Source of the DNA: Streptomyces marianii | GTDB taxonomy: Bacteria; Actinomycetota; Actinomycetes; Streptomycetales; Streptomycetaceae | DNA: 64,000 nucleotides | Direction of reading: 5' to 3' | NCBI RefSeq assembly: GCF_005795905.1 | Contig: NZ_VAWE01000001.1 | Location: forward strand, 2,514,501 to 2,578,500 | Shown here: piece after piece, positions 46,871 through 55,655 of the stretch | How the letters are laid out: the number at the start of each line of letters is the position of its first letter | How positions within the stretch are numbered: position 1 is the stretch's first letter | Notes under the pieces: generated by a model | What the model was told of the DNA's origin: nothing | What the model saw: the letters and a program-made list of their open reading frames with translations, nothing else | Database searches by the model: none | Translations under genes and position numbers: made by a program

Positions 46871-48034
46871 ATGATCGAGGCAGTCGGCCTGACCAAGCGC
46901 TACGGCGCCAAGACGGCCGTGTACAACCTTTCCTTCCAGGTGCGGCCCGGTGCCGTCACCGGCTTCCTCGGGCCGAACGGCTCGGGCAAGTCGACGACGA
47001 TGCGCATGATCCTCGGCCTCGACCAGCCGACGTCCGGCCATGTCACGATCGGTGGCCACCCGTTCCGGAGGCTGCCCAACGCGCCGCGTCAGGTCGGTGC
47101 GCTCCTCGACGCCAAGGCGGTCCACGGCGGGCGGAGCGCGCGCAGCCATCTGCTGTCCCTCGCCCAGCTGTCCGGCATCCCGGCCCGCAGGGTCGACGAG
47201 GTGCTCGGGGTCGTGGGCCTCCAGGACGTCGCCAAACGGCGCTCCAAGGGCTTCTCCCTCGGCATGGGGCAGCGGCTCGGCATCGCCGCGGCCCTGCTCG
47301 GCGACCCGCAGGTACTGCTCTTCGACGAGCCGGTGAACGGTCTCGACCCGGAAGGCATCCTCTGGGTGCGCAATCTGATGAAGCAGCTGGCCTCCGAGGG
47401 CCGTACCGTCTTCGTCTCCTCGCACCTGATGAGCGAAATGGCCCTCACCGCCGATCATCTGATCGTCATCGGGCGGGGCCAGCTGCTCGCGGACATGAGC
47501 GTGAAGGACTTCATCGCGCACAACTCGGCGGGCTTCGCACGGGTGCGGACGCCGCAGACCGAGCCGCAGCAGCGGGAGAAGCTGACCGGAGTCCTCACCG
47601 AGGCCGGCGGCCAGGTCATGCCGGAGCCGGACGGGGCCTTGCGGGTGACGGGCCTCACGCTCCCCGCGATCAGCGACCTGGCGCACGACGCCGACGTCCG
47701 GCTGTGGGAGCTCTCGCCGCACCAGGCGTCCCTTGAAGAGGCGTACATGCGGATGACGCAGGCCGCCGTGGACTACCGCTCCACGGACGACCGCAAGGCC
47801 GGTCTGATGCAACCGCCGCCGGTGGGATACGACCCGTCGGCGCTGATGGTCCCGGAGGTGCCGCAGCAGGGCTGGTACGCCCCGCCGCCCCCCGGGCAGA
47901 ACCCGTACGCGGCCCCTCCGGCCGCACCTCCCACCGCGACTGCGGCCGTGCCGCCGGCCCCGGCCGCGTCCGCCCCGGCTCCTGCCGCCGCCCCCGCAGC
48001 CCCGACCAAGAGCAACACCGAGGACGCCCGATGA
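46871..48034 (+). CDS. ABC transporter ATP-binding protein with Pro/Ala-rich tail
   Basis: A 387-residue ABC ATPase. Walker A GPNGSGKST is near residue 35, Walker B LLFDEPVNGLD near 155, and the signature is SLGMGQRLGIA rather than LSGGQ, as in many bacitracin- or drug-efflux-type ATPases of actinobacteria. The ATPase ends near 220; residues about 220-300 are a regulatory extension and residues about 305-387 are a Pro/Ala-rich tail (YAAPPAAPPTATAAVPPAPA). ATG 46871 overlaps nothing upstream. Its stop overlaps the permease ATG as GATGA, so the pair forms one exporter. Confidence 0.9.
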   Translation: MIEAVGLTKRYGAKTAVYNLSFQVRPGAVTGFLGPNGSGKSTTMRMILGLDQPTSGHVTIGGHPFRRLPNAPRQVGALLDAKAVHGGRSARSHLLSLAQLSGIPARRVDEVLGVVGLQDVAKRRSKGFSLGMGQRLGIAAALLGDPQVLLFDEPVNGLDPEGILWVRNLMKQLASEGRTVFVSSHLMSEMALTADHLIVIGRGQLLADMSVKDFIAHNSAGFARVRTPQTEPQQREKLTGVLTEAGGQVMPEPDGALRVTGLTLPAISDLAHDADVRLWELSPHQASLEEAYMRMTQAAVDYRSTDDRKAGLMQPPPVGYDPSALMVPEVPQQGWYAPPPPGQNPYAAPPAAPPTATAAVPPAPAASAPAPAAAPAAPTKSNTEDAR

Positions 48035-48861
48035 CGACCCCGTACCAGCAGCAGGGCGCGTACCCTCAGGGCGCCTACCACTCCCCCATCCCCGTGCGGG
48101 CGGCGCACCTCGGCGACGCGCTCGCCTCCGAGTGGACCAAGATCCGTTCGGTCCGCTCCACGATGTGGACGCTCGGCGTGATGATCGTGCTGATGGTCGG
48201 CATCGGTCTGCTGTCGGCGATCGCCGTGTCCTCGGCGGAGCCCGAGCTGGGCGAGGAGTCCGTCCTCAGCCTCGGCTTCTTCGGCGTTCTGCTCGGCTCG
48301 ATCTGCGTGATCACGCTGGGTGTGCTGACCATCGCCTCCGAGTACGGGACCGGAATGATCCGCACCACCCTGACCGCGTGCCCCAGCCGCGCCCGGGTGC
48401 TGACGGCGAAGGCGATCGTCTTCTTCCTGCTGGTCTTCGTGATCACGACCGTGACCGCCGCGATCGTCGGAGCCCTGCAGACGGCGATCGTGGACGCGGG
48501 CGTCAGCACCGGCGAGGACTGGTTCCGGGCGACGGTCGGCGTCGGGCTGTTCCTCGCCCTGCTCGGACTGCTCTCACTTGCCGTCGGAGCGCTGATCCGG
48601 CACTCCGCGGGTGCGATCACCATCATGATCGGCGTGGTCCTGCTGCCGCTGGTGCTGGCCCTGTTCATGTACGCGGAATCACTGCGGAACGTACAGGACT
48701 TCCTGCTCGAGTACTCCATCCCGAGCCAGCTGGGCGTGCTCTACGACGCGCCGGTGACGACCCAGGGCCCGCACGGCTGGGAGCCGCTGTGGATCATGCT
48801 GTGCATGGCCGGCGTGACCATGGCCGGCGCCTACCTCGCCCTCGACCGGCGCGACGTCTGA
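48031..48861 (+). CDS. ABC transporter permease (ABC-2 type)
   Basis: A 276-residue membrane protein with six helices: about residues 45-68, 82-105, 125-150, 165-190, 195-215 and 245-268. The N-terminal 25 residues are Gln/Tyr/Pro-rich and cytoplasmic. TIASEYGTGMIRTTLTACPSRARVLTAK is the ABC-2 family loop. ATG 48031 overlaps the ATPase stop. The substrate is not predictable; the pair could export a lipid or a small compound, or respond to membrane stress. Confidence 0.9.
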   Translation: MTTPYQQQGAYPQGAYHSPIPVRAAHLGDALASEWTKIRSVRSTMWTLGVMIVLMVGIGLLSAIAVSSAEPELGEESVLSLGFFGVLLGSICVITLGVLTIASEYGTGMIRTTLTACPSRARVLTAKAIVFFLLVFVITTVTAAIVGALQTAIVDAGVSTGEDWFRATVGVGLFLALLGLLSLAVGALIRHSAGAITIMIGVVLLPLVLALFMYAESLRNVQDFLLEYSIPSQLGVLYDAPVTTQGPHGWEPLWIMLCMAGVTMAGAYLALDRRDV

Positions 48862-48901
48862 CCGCCCGGCAGCCGGCCCGTCGGCGGCCGGTCCGGGCCG
48901 T

Positions 48902-49231
48902 TCAGTGCCGAGGCGCGTTGCGGGACCGCTGCACCCGGGAGGTGCGGCGGTCCTTCGCGTTCCAGCACGCCTTGTGCCAGTGCCGCCGGTCGTCCACGCC
49001 GCCGTACTCGGGCCAGGCCACCACGTGCGGGGTGCCGGACGGGATCTCCTGGTCGCAGCCCGGGCAGCGGTAGCGCTTGCCCGCGGCGCTCGCCCCGGCG
49101 ACGTGCCGGACCCGCCAGTCGTCGCCCTGCCAGCTCTCGGACCGCTCCACACCGCCGTAGCGGTCGCTCATGTCACCGGCGCGGTCGGTCGGCTTCTCAC
49201 CGCCGCGAGGGCGGTTTCTGCGCGGGGACAC
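48902..49231 (-). CDS. Small protein with a Cys/His metal-binding motif (often annotated ATP/GTP-binding)
   Basis: A 109-residue protein conserved in Streptomyces. CPGCDQEIPSG and HWHKACWN provide two Cys, one Cys and two His in zinc-ribbon spacing. The N-terminus is basic and disordered (SPRRNRPRGGEK), and the tail is basic. There is no P-loop despite the common database name. GTG 49231 is chosen for a GAGG site ten bases upstream; ATG at 49171 would lose the basic head. It is convergent with the permease gene. Confidence 0.78.
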   Translation of the reverse strand: MSPRRNRPRGGEKPTDRAGDMSDRYGGVERSESWQGDDWRVRHVAGASAAGKRYRCPGCDQEIPSGTPHVVAWPEYGGVDDRRHWHKACWNAKDRRTSRVQRSRNAPRH

Positions 49232-49444
49232 GTGACACCTCGGGGGCAGAGCGGACAGTTCACTCCCAAGCCTACGGTCCCGGGCGGTGGGCAGGCGTCC
49301 GCTACGGCACCGAGCACACCACCCACAGGGGCCAGTTACCGGAAAATCGCAACAACTTCTGTCGCGGCCGTGCCTTTGGCACGTGTCAGACGTTGTTGCC
49401 TGTGTGGGGGGAATGCCGCGTCGGCCGCAAGGAGGCATCAGGCG
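49232..49444. other. Divergent promoter region
   Basis: Upstream region of both the zinc-ribbon-type protein and the LLM oxidoreductase gene. The A/T-richer DNA around 49335-49410 probably holds the oxidoreductase promoter. No gene supported. Confidence 0.45.
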
Positions 49445-50485
49445 ATGCGCGTTGGAGCTTTTGTACTGGCCGCCCAGTTCCCGGGCCAGGGGCATGGAGA
49501 GGCGCTGCACCGGGCCGTGCGGTCCGCCGAGGCGGCGGAGGCGGCCGGACTGGACTCGGTCTGGCTGGCCGAACACCACTTCGTGCCGTACGGGGTGTGC
49601 CCGTCGGCGGTGACCATGGCCGCGCTGCTACTCGGCCGCACGGAACGGATCCGGGTGGGCACGGCGGTGAGTGTCCTGCCGACCACCCATCCCGTGGCGC
49701 TGGGCGAGCAGGCGGCGCTGCTGCACCTCACCTCGGGAGGCCGGTTCTCCCTGGGTGTGGGCCGCGGCGGCCCCTGGGTCGATCTGGAGGTCTTCGGAAC
49801 CGGCCTCGCGGCGTACGAGAAGGACTTCCCCGAGTCACTGGACCTGCTGCTGCGCTGGCTGCGGGAGGCCCGCGTGGGCAGCGAGGGGGAACGATTCGCT
49901 TTCCGCGAGGTCCCCGTCGTACCACGCCCCGACGACCTGATCGGCGAGGACGGCGACGGCCTCGCGGGCCCCGAGGTGATCGTGGCCTGCACCTCCCCCG
50001 CGTCGGTCCGGCTGGCGGGCGAGCGCGGGCTGCCGATGCTGCTCGGGATGCACTGCGGCGACGAGGAGAAGGCGGACATGGTCGCCCTCTGGCGGAGCCA
50101 CGCCCTCGCGGCCGGCCACGCCCCGGAGGCGGTGGCCGCGGCCGGCCATGTGTCGGCCGGTGTGGCGCAGATCGCGGACGACCGTACGGCCGCGGAGGAG
50201 ACCCTCGTCAAGGCGATGCCGGGCTGGCTCAAGCAGGGCCTCGACGCGCATGTGACGGTCGACGGACGCCGGCGCGCGATGCGTGACCCGGTCGCCTACA
50301 CGGAGTTGCTGTGCCGGCTGCACCCGGTGGGCCCACCGGCGCTGGCGGCGGACCGGCTCGCGGCGACCTCCGAGCGCACCGGCATCACCCGGTTCGCGCT
50401 CCTCTCCGAGGGCTCGGGCGATCTCGCGGCGACGGAGGAGAACGTGCGGCGGCTCGGCGCCGAGGTGCTTCCGCTGCTCCGCTGA
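49445..50485 (+). CDS. LLM class flavin-dependent oxidoreductase
   Basis: A 346-residue luciferase-like monooxygenase using FMNH2 or F420. The TIM-barrel signature is visible: MRVGAFVLAAQFPGQGH, GLDSVWLAEHHFVPYG, IRVGTAVSVLPTTHPVALGEQAALLHLTSGGRFSLGVGRGGPW. The absence of a typical F420 motif leaves the cofactor open. The substrate is unknown. ATG 49445 has AAGGAGG upstream. It converges on the SCO5389-family gene across a terminator. Confidence 0.9.
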   Translation: MRVGAFVLAAQFPGQGHGEALHRAVRSAEAAEAAGLDSVWLAEHHFVPYGVCPSAVTMAALLLGRTERIRVGTAVSVLPTTHPVALGEQAALLHLTSGGRFSLGVGRGGPWVDLEVFGTGLAAYEKDFPESLDLLLRWLREARVGSEGERFAFREVPVVPRPDDLIGEDGDGLAGPEVIVACTSPASVRLAGERGLPMLLGMHCGDEEKADMVALWRSHALAAGHAPEAVAAAGHVSAGVAQIADDRTAAEETLVKAMPGWLKQGLDAHVTVDGRRRAMRDPVAYTELLCRLHPVGPPALAADRLAATSERTGITRFALLSEGSGDLAATEENVRRLGAEVLPLLR

Positions 50486-50498
50486 GCGGGCCGACGCG

Positions 50499-50530
50499 CG
50501 TGCGGGCCGCACGACCGTACGGCCCGCACG
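50499..50530. terminator. Convergent terminator hairpin
   Basis: CGTGCGGGCCG (50499-50509) and CGGCCCGCACG (50520-50530) form an 11-bp perfect stem between the oxidoreductase and SCO5389-family genes. Confidence 0.75.
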
Positions 50531-50613
50531 CCTCCTCCGGCCCGTCGTCCGGCGGAGGCTGCCGCCCCGGCATCCACGACGCCTCGCGCGGTGCGGAGCG
50601 GCAGCGGAAGACA

Positions 50614-51006
50614 TCAGCAGTCGCGCAGTTCGGGCGACTGGTTGAGCAGCTGGGCCCGTACGGAAGTGAAGCGGGCGAGCCGCTCGTCCACCGAGGAGTC
50701 CAGCGGGAACACCGCGACGCGGTGGCAGTTCTGGAAAGCGAGCCGTACTCCGAAGTGCCGCTGCAGCGCACCCCGGATGGCGTCACTCGCGAGCGCGCGC
50801 AACAGCTGACCACGTGCCTGCTCGTCCGGCGGCGGCGTCTGGTTGTCGGCGAACCCTCCGCCGTCCACCTTCAGCTGAGCCACCAGAGAACTGATCATCT
50901 CCCATGCGAAGGGCAGGGAGGTCCGGACGCAGTCGACGAATGCAGCTTCGTCGACCTCGCCTCGCTCGGCCTGTTCCAACAGCGCCGGTGAGACGTCGAG
51001 CGACAT
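50614..51006 (-). CDS. SCO5389 family protein
   Basis: A 130-residue protein conserved across Streptomyces as a family named after SCO5389. It is soluble and helical, with MSLDVSPALLEQAERGEVDEAAFVDCVRTSLPFAWEMISSLVAQL at the start and RHFGVRLAFQNCHRVAVFPL near the middle. No function is known. ATG 51006 has GAGAGGAGAACCC upstream, a strong site. It is divergent from nucS across 284 bases, so the two could be linked in regulation. Confidence 0.85.
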   Translation of the reverse strand: MSLDVSPALLEQAERGEVDEAAFVDCVRTSLPFAWEMISSLVAQLKVDGGGFADNQTPPPDEQARGQLLRALASDAIRGALQRHFGVRLAFQNCHRVAVFPLDSSVDERLARFTSVRAQLLNQSPELRDC

Positions 51007-51290
51007 GGGTTCTCCTCTCGCGACCCCGCTGAACGAGGTCTTACGGGCAGGGAAGGAGGCGACCGTTCCTGCCCGGCTGCGGCGCTGAAGACGACGCAGA
51101 GTGCACGACCGGCGACCTCCTGCTTCCACGTTATGCGCGCTGTCTGGTCCGCACCAGGAGAATGGGAACACAACCGGCCACCCACGTAAGGGCACAAGAA
51201 GGGCGACCCGTAGGGACTCGGACAGGGGCAGGGTGGGCGACAGGTGGAGGAATCGCGCACAAGGAGGTCGGTCGAGTAGCGTTGCGCACC
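51007..51290. other. Divergent intergenic region before nucS
   Basis: Holds the promoters of the SCO5389-family and nucS genes. GGAGG sites lie near 51245-51268. No gene or clear operator is supported. Confidence 0.45.
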
Positions 51291-51953
51291 ATGCGTCTCG
51301 TCATCGCCCGCTGTTCCGTGGACTACGCCGGCCGGCTCACCGCACACCTGCCCTCCGCTCCCCGTCTGATCCTGGTCAAGGCGGACGGCAGCGTCTCCAT
51401 CCACGCCGACGACCGGGCGTACAAACCGCTGAACTGGATGTCCCCGCCCTGCAGCCTCAAGGAGGGGGACGACGACGTCTGGACGGTCACCAACAAAACG
51501 GGCGAGAAACTGATCATCACGATGGAGGAGGTCCTCCACGACTCGTCCCACGAGCTGGGTGTGGACCCGGGCCTCATCAAGGACGGCGTGGAGGCACACC
51601 TCCAGGAGCTGCTGGCAGACCGTATCGAGACACTGGGCGAGGGCTACAGCCTGATCCGCCGCGAGTACCCGACGGCGATCGGTCCCGTGGACATCCTCTG
51701 CCGCGACTCCGACGGCGCGACGGTGGCGGTGGAGATCAAGCGCCGCGGCGAGATCGACGGCGTCGAGCAGCTCACCCGCTACCTGGATCTCCTGAACCGC
51801 GACCCCCATCTCGCCCCGGTACGCGGTGTGTTCGCCGCACAGGAGATCAAGCCCCAGGCGCGTGTGCTGGCGACGGACCGCGGCATCGGTTGTGTGGTGC
51901 TGGACTACGACGCCCTGCGCGGCATCGAGGACGACAAGCTGCGGCTGTTCTGA
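51291..51953 (+). CDS. nucS: Mismatch-specific endonuclease NucS (EndoMS)
   Basis: NucS cleaves both strands at mismatched bases and replaces MutS/MutL in actinobacterial mismatch repair. The 220-residue length is typical. The N-terminal domain ([20 protein letters not shown]) binds DNA; the C-terminal RecB-like nuclease domain has [12 protein letters not shown]...[23 protein letters not shown] with the D-xn-ExK active site, and VLDYDALRG near the end. The last residues KLRLF fit the clamp-binding motif. ATG 51291 (MRLVIARC) is the conserved start; the frame to 51162 is longer but unconserved. No mutS or mutL is visible, as expected. Confidence 0.96.
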   Translation: MRLVIARCSVDYAGRLTAHLPSAPRLILVKADGSVSIHADDRAYKPLNWMSPPCSLKEGDDDVWTVTNKTGEKLIITMEEVLHDSSHELGVDPGLIKDGVEAHLQELLADRIETLGEGYSLIRREYPTAIGPVDILCRDSDGATVAVEIKRRGEIDGVEQLTRYLDLLNRDPHLAPVRGVFAAQEIKPQARVLATDRGIGCVVLDYDALRGIEDDKLRLF

Positions 51954-52257
51954 CGGAGGCGCGTGTCAGCGGGCGGCCGGCGGTTGCGCGGGCCGCCCGC
52001 GACTCATGTGCGGGGGCGCGCGGCGTGGGTGTACGCGTCGATGTGGCGGCGTACGCGCGGCCGTTAGCACCGCGGGTGCGGAGCGCGTCGGTTCCGGCGG
52101 CCTTGCCGCGGCGAAGGCCGCGTACCGCCGCTCCCGGCTTCCGACGCCCTTCCGCGCGGCCGCCGGACCGAACTGAACTGAACCGGTCCGGTCCGGTCCG
52201 GTCCGAACCGCGCCGGGCGGGGCGTACCCGGGTCCGGGCCCTGACGCACCGCCCCGG
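51954..52257. other. Intergenic stretch between nucS and the repeat-tailed ATPase gene
   Basis: Convergent region. CCGGTCCGGTCCGGTCCGG near 52182-52203 is a short direct repeat of CCGGT. Possible terminators were not resolved. No gene supported. Confidence 0.45.
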
Positions 52258-54867
52258 TCAGGTCGACGAACTGCTGGGACCCGCCTGGCTGCTGCTGGGG
52301 CTGCTCGTCGTGGTACCCGTACCGCCGTACGTCGTAGCACCGTCCGTCGTAGCACCGTCCGTCGTACCGCCGTCGGTGGAACCGCCGTCCGTCGTACCAC
52401 CGTCGGTCGTACCACCGTCCGTCGTACCACCGTCCGTCGTACCACCGTCGGTCGTACCACCGTCGGTCGTACCACCGTCAGTGGAACCACCGTCCGTCGT
52501 ACCGCCGCTCGGGCCGCTGGACGTACCGCCGTCCGTCGGCGAACCCGTCGAGCCCGACGACGTGGCGCCCGTCGACGGGGAACCCCCCGTCGACGACGAG
52601 CCACCGGTCGTGCCGCCCGTCGTCGACGAGGACGAGCCACCGGTCGCCGAGCCGGTCGTGCCCGAACCACCCGTAGCGGAACCGCCGCCCGGCGCGGACG
52701 GATCGCCCGCCGAGCCGCTCTCACCGGGCCGGGCGGTGCCCGGGGCCGCCGGAGCGCCACCCGACGTACCGCCGGTGGTGCCGTCCACGGGTCGGCTCGT
52801 GGAGTTGTCGGAGGGCTCATCGGCGTTGAGGCCGTCGCTCCCCTCATCCTCGTTCGCCGACTGCTCGCTGGTCACCCGGTTCGCAGGAGTCTCCTCGTCA
52901 GAGGTCGCCCCGAGCGTCACCACCGTCCCGAGGACCACGGCCAGCAGGACGCCCGCTCCTGCCGCGACGAGATGGCGCCGGGGGCCGGAGACGACCAGCC
53001 GGCGGGCGTCGGCGACCAGGCCGGCCGGCGAGGCAGGGGTTTCACGGCGGGTCACCAGCGTCTCGACCGGTGCGGACACGGCCGCGAGGCCCTTGGCCGG
53101 AGACACCGGCCCCTCGGGGCGGACCGCCGGAGCAGCCTCGCCCTCGGACGTGCCCGTGCCGGGGAGCCTGGCCCCCTCGCGGTCGGTCACGAGTGCCAGC
53201 GCCCTCCGTCCGGCGACCGTGCCGCGCTTGTCGGACAGCGCTCCGCGCATGGCGATGGACGCCTCGAGTTCGGCACGGGCCCGGTCGAGGCTGCCCGAGC
53301 AGAGGGCCAGGACGCCGAGCTCGTGGAGGAAGTAGGCCTCCTCGGCGACCTCGCCCGCGGTCCGGGCCGCCTCCTGACCGGTGCGCAGGGCGCGCTGCCA
53401 CGCCTGCCAGTGCAGTCCGGCCGCGAACGCGGGTGCGGCGCTGCGGGCCAGCAGCACGGCGGTGCCGGCGTGCCCGGTCTCCTGCACGGGCACCAGCGCG
53501 CCCAGGGCCGCGAGGATCGCGTCTGCCTCGGAGGACGCCCGCGCAGGCGTCACCGAGGGGTGCCCCGTCCACCAGGCGTAGTGCTGGGCGGCCGCGTGGG
53601 CGCGGTCGAGGGCACCCTCGCCGTAGCCGACGGCCTCGAGCTGAGCGGCGACCCCGGCCGCCAGCCGGTAGCGGGGGCCGACGGGGCTGAGCAGGGCGCA
53701 GCTGGTCAGTTCGCCGAGCGCGGCGTCCGCGTGGGTGTCGCCGACGAGGGCGGGGAGGTGGGCCTGGTGCGGGACTTCGCCGCCGAGGGCGACCGCGAAC
53801 CGGAGGGTGTCCCGGGCTGACTCGCTGAGCCGGGAGGCCAGCAGCGCGGCGGGGGCGGCTCCTTCGCCGAGCGTCGGCAGCGGGACGTCGAGGCCGTCGC
53901 CGAAGACGTTGTCCCCGTCGTCGTCATCGTCGTCGCGCTCCTCCGGGACGTGGCTCAGGGCGTCGCGCTGCCTCAGCAGGGCACCGGCCTGGACGAAACG
54001 CAGGGGCAGCCCCTCCGACTCGAACCAGAGGTCGCCGGCCCAGTTGGCCTCTTCGTCGGTGAGCGGCCGGTCCACGGCCCGCTCGAGGAGCTCCAGCGCC
54101 GTGCCGCGCTCGAGCCCGGGGAGGAAGACCTCTTCGACCCGGGAGTCGGCCGAAGGCGCCGCGACGTCGGGTGTCGCGGCGAGCAGGAAGGCACATTCCG
54201 GGGTGGCGTCCAGCAGTTCATCCAGGGCGCTCCCGCCGAACTCCAGGTCGTCCACGAGGACGACGGCCCCGATCTCGCGGACGTGTTCGAGGAGCTCCGC
54301 CCGGTCGGGCCGGTACCGGGGCGCGTTGTGGACGGCGGTGAAGAGTTCGTACAGAAGCTCGGCAGGCGTGCGGTGGTATCCGGAGAGGCGGACGACGCCG
54401 TCGGGGGCGACGCCCGCGCAGTCGGCGGCCACGGTGTCGAGCAGGGCGGTGCGGCCCGATCCGGCCGGGCCGGTCAGCCGCACCGTACGGCCGTGTCCCA
54501 GGAGCCGGACGAGCCGCTCACGCACTTCCTGACGCTCCAGCAGCGGCAGCGCGGGGGCGGCCGGTCCGGGCGGGACCGGGGGCCGGCCGGTGCGCCGCAG
54601 TTCGTCGCGCTCCTCGACGGTGTGCCGGACGGGAACGGCGGGTTCCGTACCGGGGCGGCAAGGCTCGATCTCGCTGCCGTCGACCGGGTTGACGGTGAGT
54701 GCGAAGTCGCCGGCGACCACGCGCACCGTGCGTGCGGGTGGGGCCTTCTCGTGGGCGAACTCCGGTGGCACCGCGTCGCGCGGCGGCCGCTGCCGGGTGC
54801 CGCCCTCCTCGGCGCCTCGATCGCTGTCGCGGTCGTACTCGTCCGGTCCCGGATTCCTCGGGTCCAT
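52258..54867 (-). CDS. Membrane-anchored STAND/AAA-type ATPase with extracellular Gly/Thr repeat tail
   Basis: An 869-residue protein conserved in Streptomyces. Residues 1-110 are disordered; an ATPase domain follows with Walker A GPAGSGRTALL near 132-142 and Walker B-like VVLVDDLEF near 205. Residues about 370-600 are helical repeats similar to TPR/winged modules of STAND proteins. A single membrane helix is at about 632-655 (LVAAGAGVLLAVVLGTVVTLG), followed by an outside tail of about 200 residues rich in Gly, Thr, Ser and Asp, ending in TDGGT repeats. The ATG at 54867 is chosen; a TTG two codons earlier lies too near the GGGGG site. Function is unknown. Confidence 0.8.
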   Translation of the reverse strand: MDPRNPGPDEYDRDSDRGAEEGGTRQRPPRDAVPPEFAHEKAPPARTVRVVAGDFALTVNPVDGSEIEPCRPGTEPAVPVRHTVEERDELRRTGRPPVPPGPAAPALPLLERQEVRERLVRLLGHGRTVRLTGPAGSGRTALLDTVAADCAGVAPDGVVRLSGYHRTPAELLYELFTAVHNAPRYRPDRAELLEHVREIGAVVLVDDLEFGGSALDELLDATPECAFLLAATPDVAAPSADSRVEEVFLPGLERGTALELLERAVDRPLTDEEANWAGDLWFESEGLPLRFVQAGALLRQRDALSHVPEERDDDDDDGDNVFGDGLDVPLPTLGEGAAPAALLASRLSESARDTLRFAVALGGEVPHQAHLPALVGDTHADAALGELTSCALLSPVGPRYRLAAGVAAQLEAVGYGEGALDRAHAAAQHYAWWTGHPSVTPARASSEADAILAALGALVPVQETGHAGTAVLLARSAAPAFAAGLHWQAWQRALRTGQEAARTAGEVAEEAYFLHELGVLALCSGSLDRARAELEASIAMRGALSDKRGTVAGRRALALVTDREGARLPGTGTSEGEAAPAVRPEGPVSPAKGLAAVSAPVETLVTRRETPASPAGLVADARRLVVSGPRRHLVAAGAGVLLAVVLGTVVTLGATSDEETPANRVTSEQSANEDEGSDGLNADEPSDNSTSRPVDGTTGGTSGGAPAAPGTARPGESGSAGDPSAPGGGSATGGSGTTGSATGGSSSSTTGGTTGGSSSTGGSPSTGATSSGSTGSPTDGGTSSGPSGGTTDGGSTDGGTTDGGTTDGGTTDGGTTDGGTTDGGTTDGGSTDGGTTDGATTDGATTYGGTGTTTSSPSSSQAGPSSSST
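52318..52510 (-). repeat. 15-bp repeats encoding the TDGGT tail
   Basis: About a dozen copies of CCGTCCGTCGTACCA, and variants differing mainly at one or two bases, encode TDGGT on the minus strand. The bases between copies vary mainly at the wobble position, which argues for selection at the protein level. Confidence 0.8.
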
Positions 54868-55085
54868 GGTCAAAGCCCCCAGATGGCGTCTCGTGCGGAA
54901 GCCCCTCCCGGCCGGTCTGCACGCTCCGCTGCCGCTTCTGGTCCGGTGCCCGCCGTGTGGGTTCGTGAAGAGGCAGGCGACCGGAGCCTAGACGCTCTGC
55001 GGGTGTCGGGGAACAGCCGGGGGGCCGCCCGCCCCAGGACGTCACGGTCTCGTGATGATTGTGCGCCCTGGCGGGTGTCGTCCGC
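54868..55085. other. Intergenic region between the STAS and ATPase genes
   Basis: Contains the upstream region of the ATPase gene (GGGGG near 54880 as its ribosome site) and the end of the STAS gene. No gene supported. Confidence 0.4.
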
Positions 55086-55409
55086 TCAGACCCGGGGCAG
55101 GGACTCTGCGGCGATTCCGCCCTCGATGGCCAGGATGCGGTGCAGCCGGGTGGCCACGAGGAGCCGCTGCATCTGCGGTGGCACACCGCGCAGGACGAGG
55201 CGTCGGCCGCAGCGGCCGGCCCTTCGGTGCGCGCCCATGATGACCCCGAGGCCGGTGGCGTCCCAGGAGTCGAGATCGCTCAGGTCGAGCACGAGATCGC
55301 CCACTCCGTCGTCGACGGCCGAGTGCAGGACCGTTCGGGCGTCCGCCGCGCTCCGGACGTCGAGGCGGCCCCCGACGACCAGCTCGGCATGGTCGCCCCT
55401 GATGTGCAT
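55086..55409 (-). CDS. STAS domain protein (anti-sigma factor antagonist type)
   Basis: A 107-residue single STAS domain, the fold of SpoIIAA/BldG-type antagonists that switch sigma factors through partner kinases. The usual phosphorylation loop DSSGLG reads DATGLG here, so Thr may replace Ser. The flanking WDATGLGVIMGAHRRAG segment is otherwise intact. No kinase or sigma gene adjoins it. ATG 55409 is preceded by GGGGAGCG. Four TCGAACGC iterons lie just upstream. Confidence 0.86.
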   Translation of the reverse strand: MHIRGDHAELVVGGRLDVRSAADARTVLHSAVDDGVGDLVLDLSDLDSWDATGLGVIMGAHRRAGRCGRRLVLRGVPPQMQRLLVATRLHRILAIEGGIAAESLPRV

Positions 55410-55471
55410 ATGCGCTCCCCGAGAGTGCGTTTGTCCGTCAGGTCTGACTTGTACGTCGGTCTCCCGACTCT

Positions 55472-55521
55472 GCGTTCGATTGTCGCGTTCGACCGTGAGC
55501 GTTCGACCGTGAGCGTTCGAC
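55472..55521 (-). promoter_or_regulatory. TCGAACGC iterons upstream of the STAS gene
   Basis: GCGTTCGA occurs at 55472, 55485, 55499 and 55513, spaced 13, 14 and 14 bases. The second and third are copies of GCGTTCGACCGTGA back to back. They lie 63-112 bases upstream of the STAS start and look like an activator array with one or more turns of helix between sites. Confidence 0.55.
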
Positions 55522-55655
55522 TACGTATTTCTTTGCACCAACTGACTGCCACACGGGCAGAGAAGTTGCCGTCTGTAAGCGAACCGATACCGAATTCACC
55601 CTGAGGAGTGACGGTACGCAGGGGCGTACGGCCCCCGCGCACCCGGGGTCGGAGT

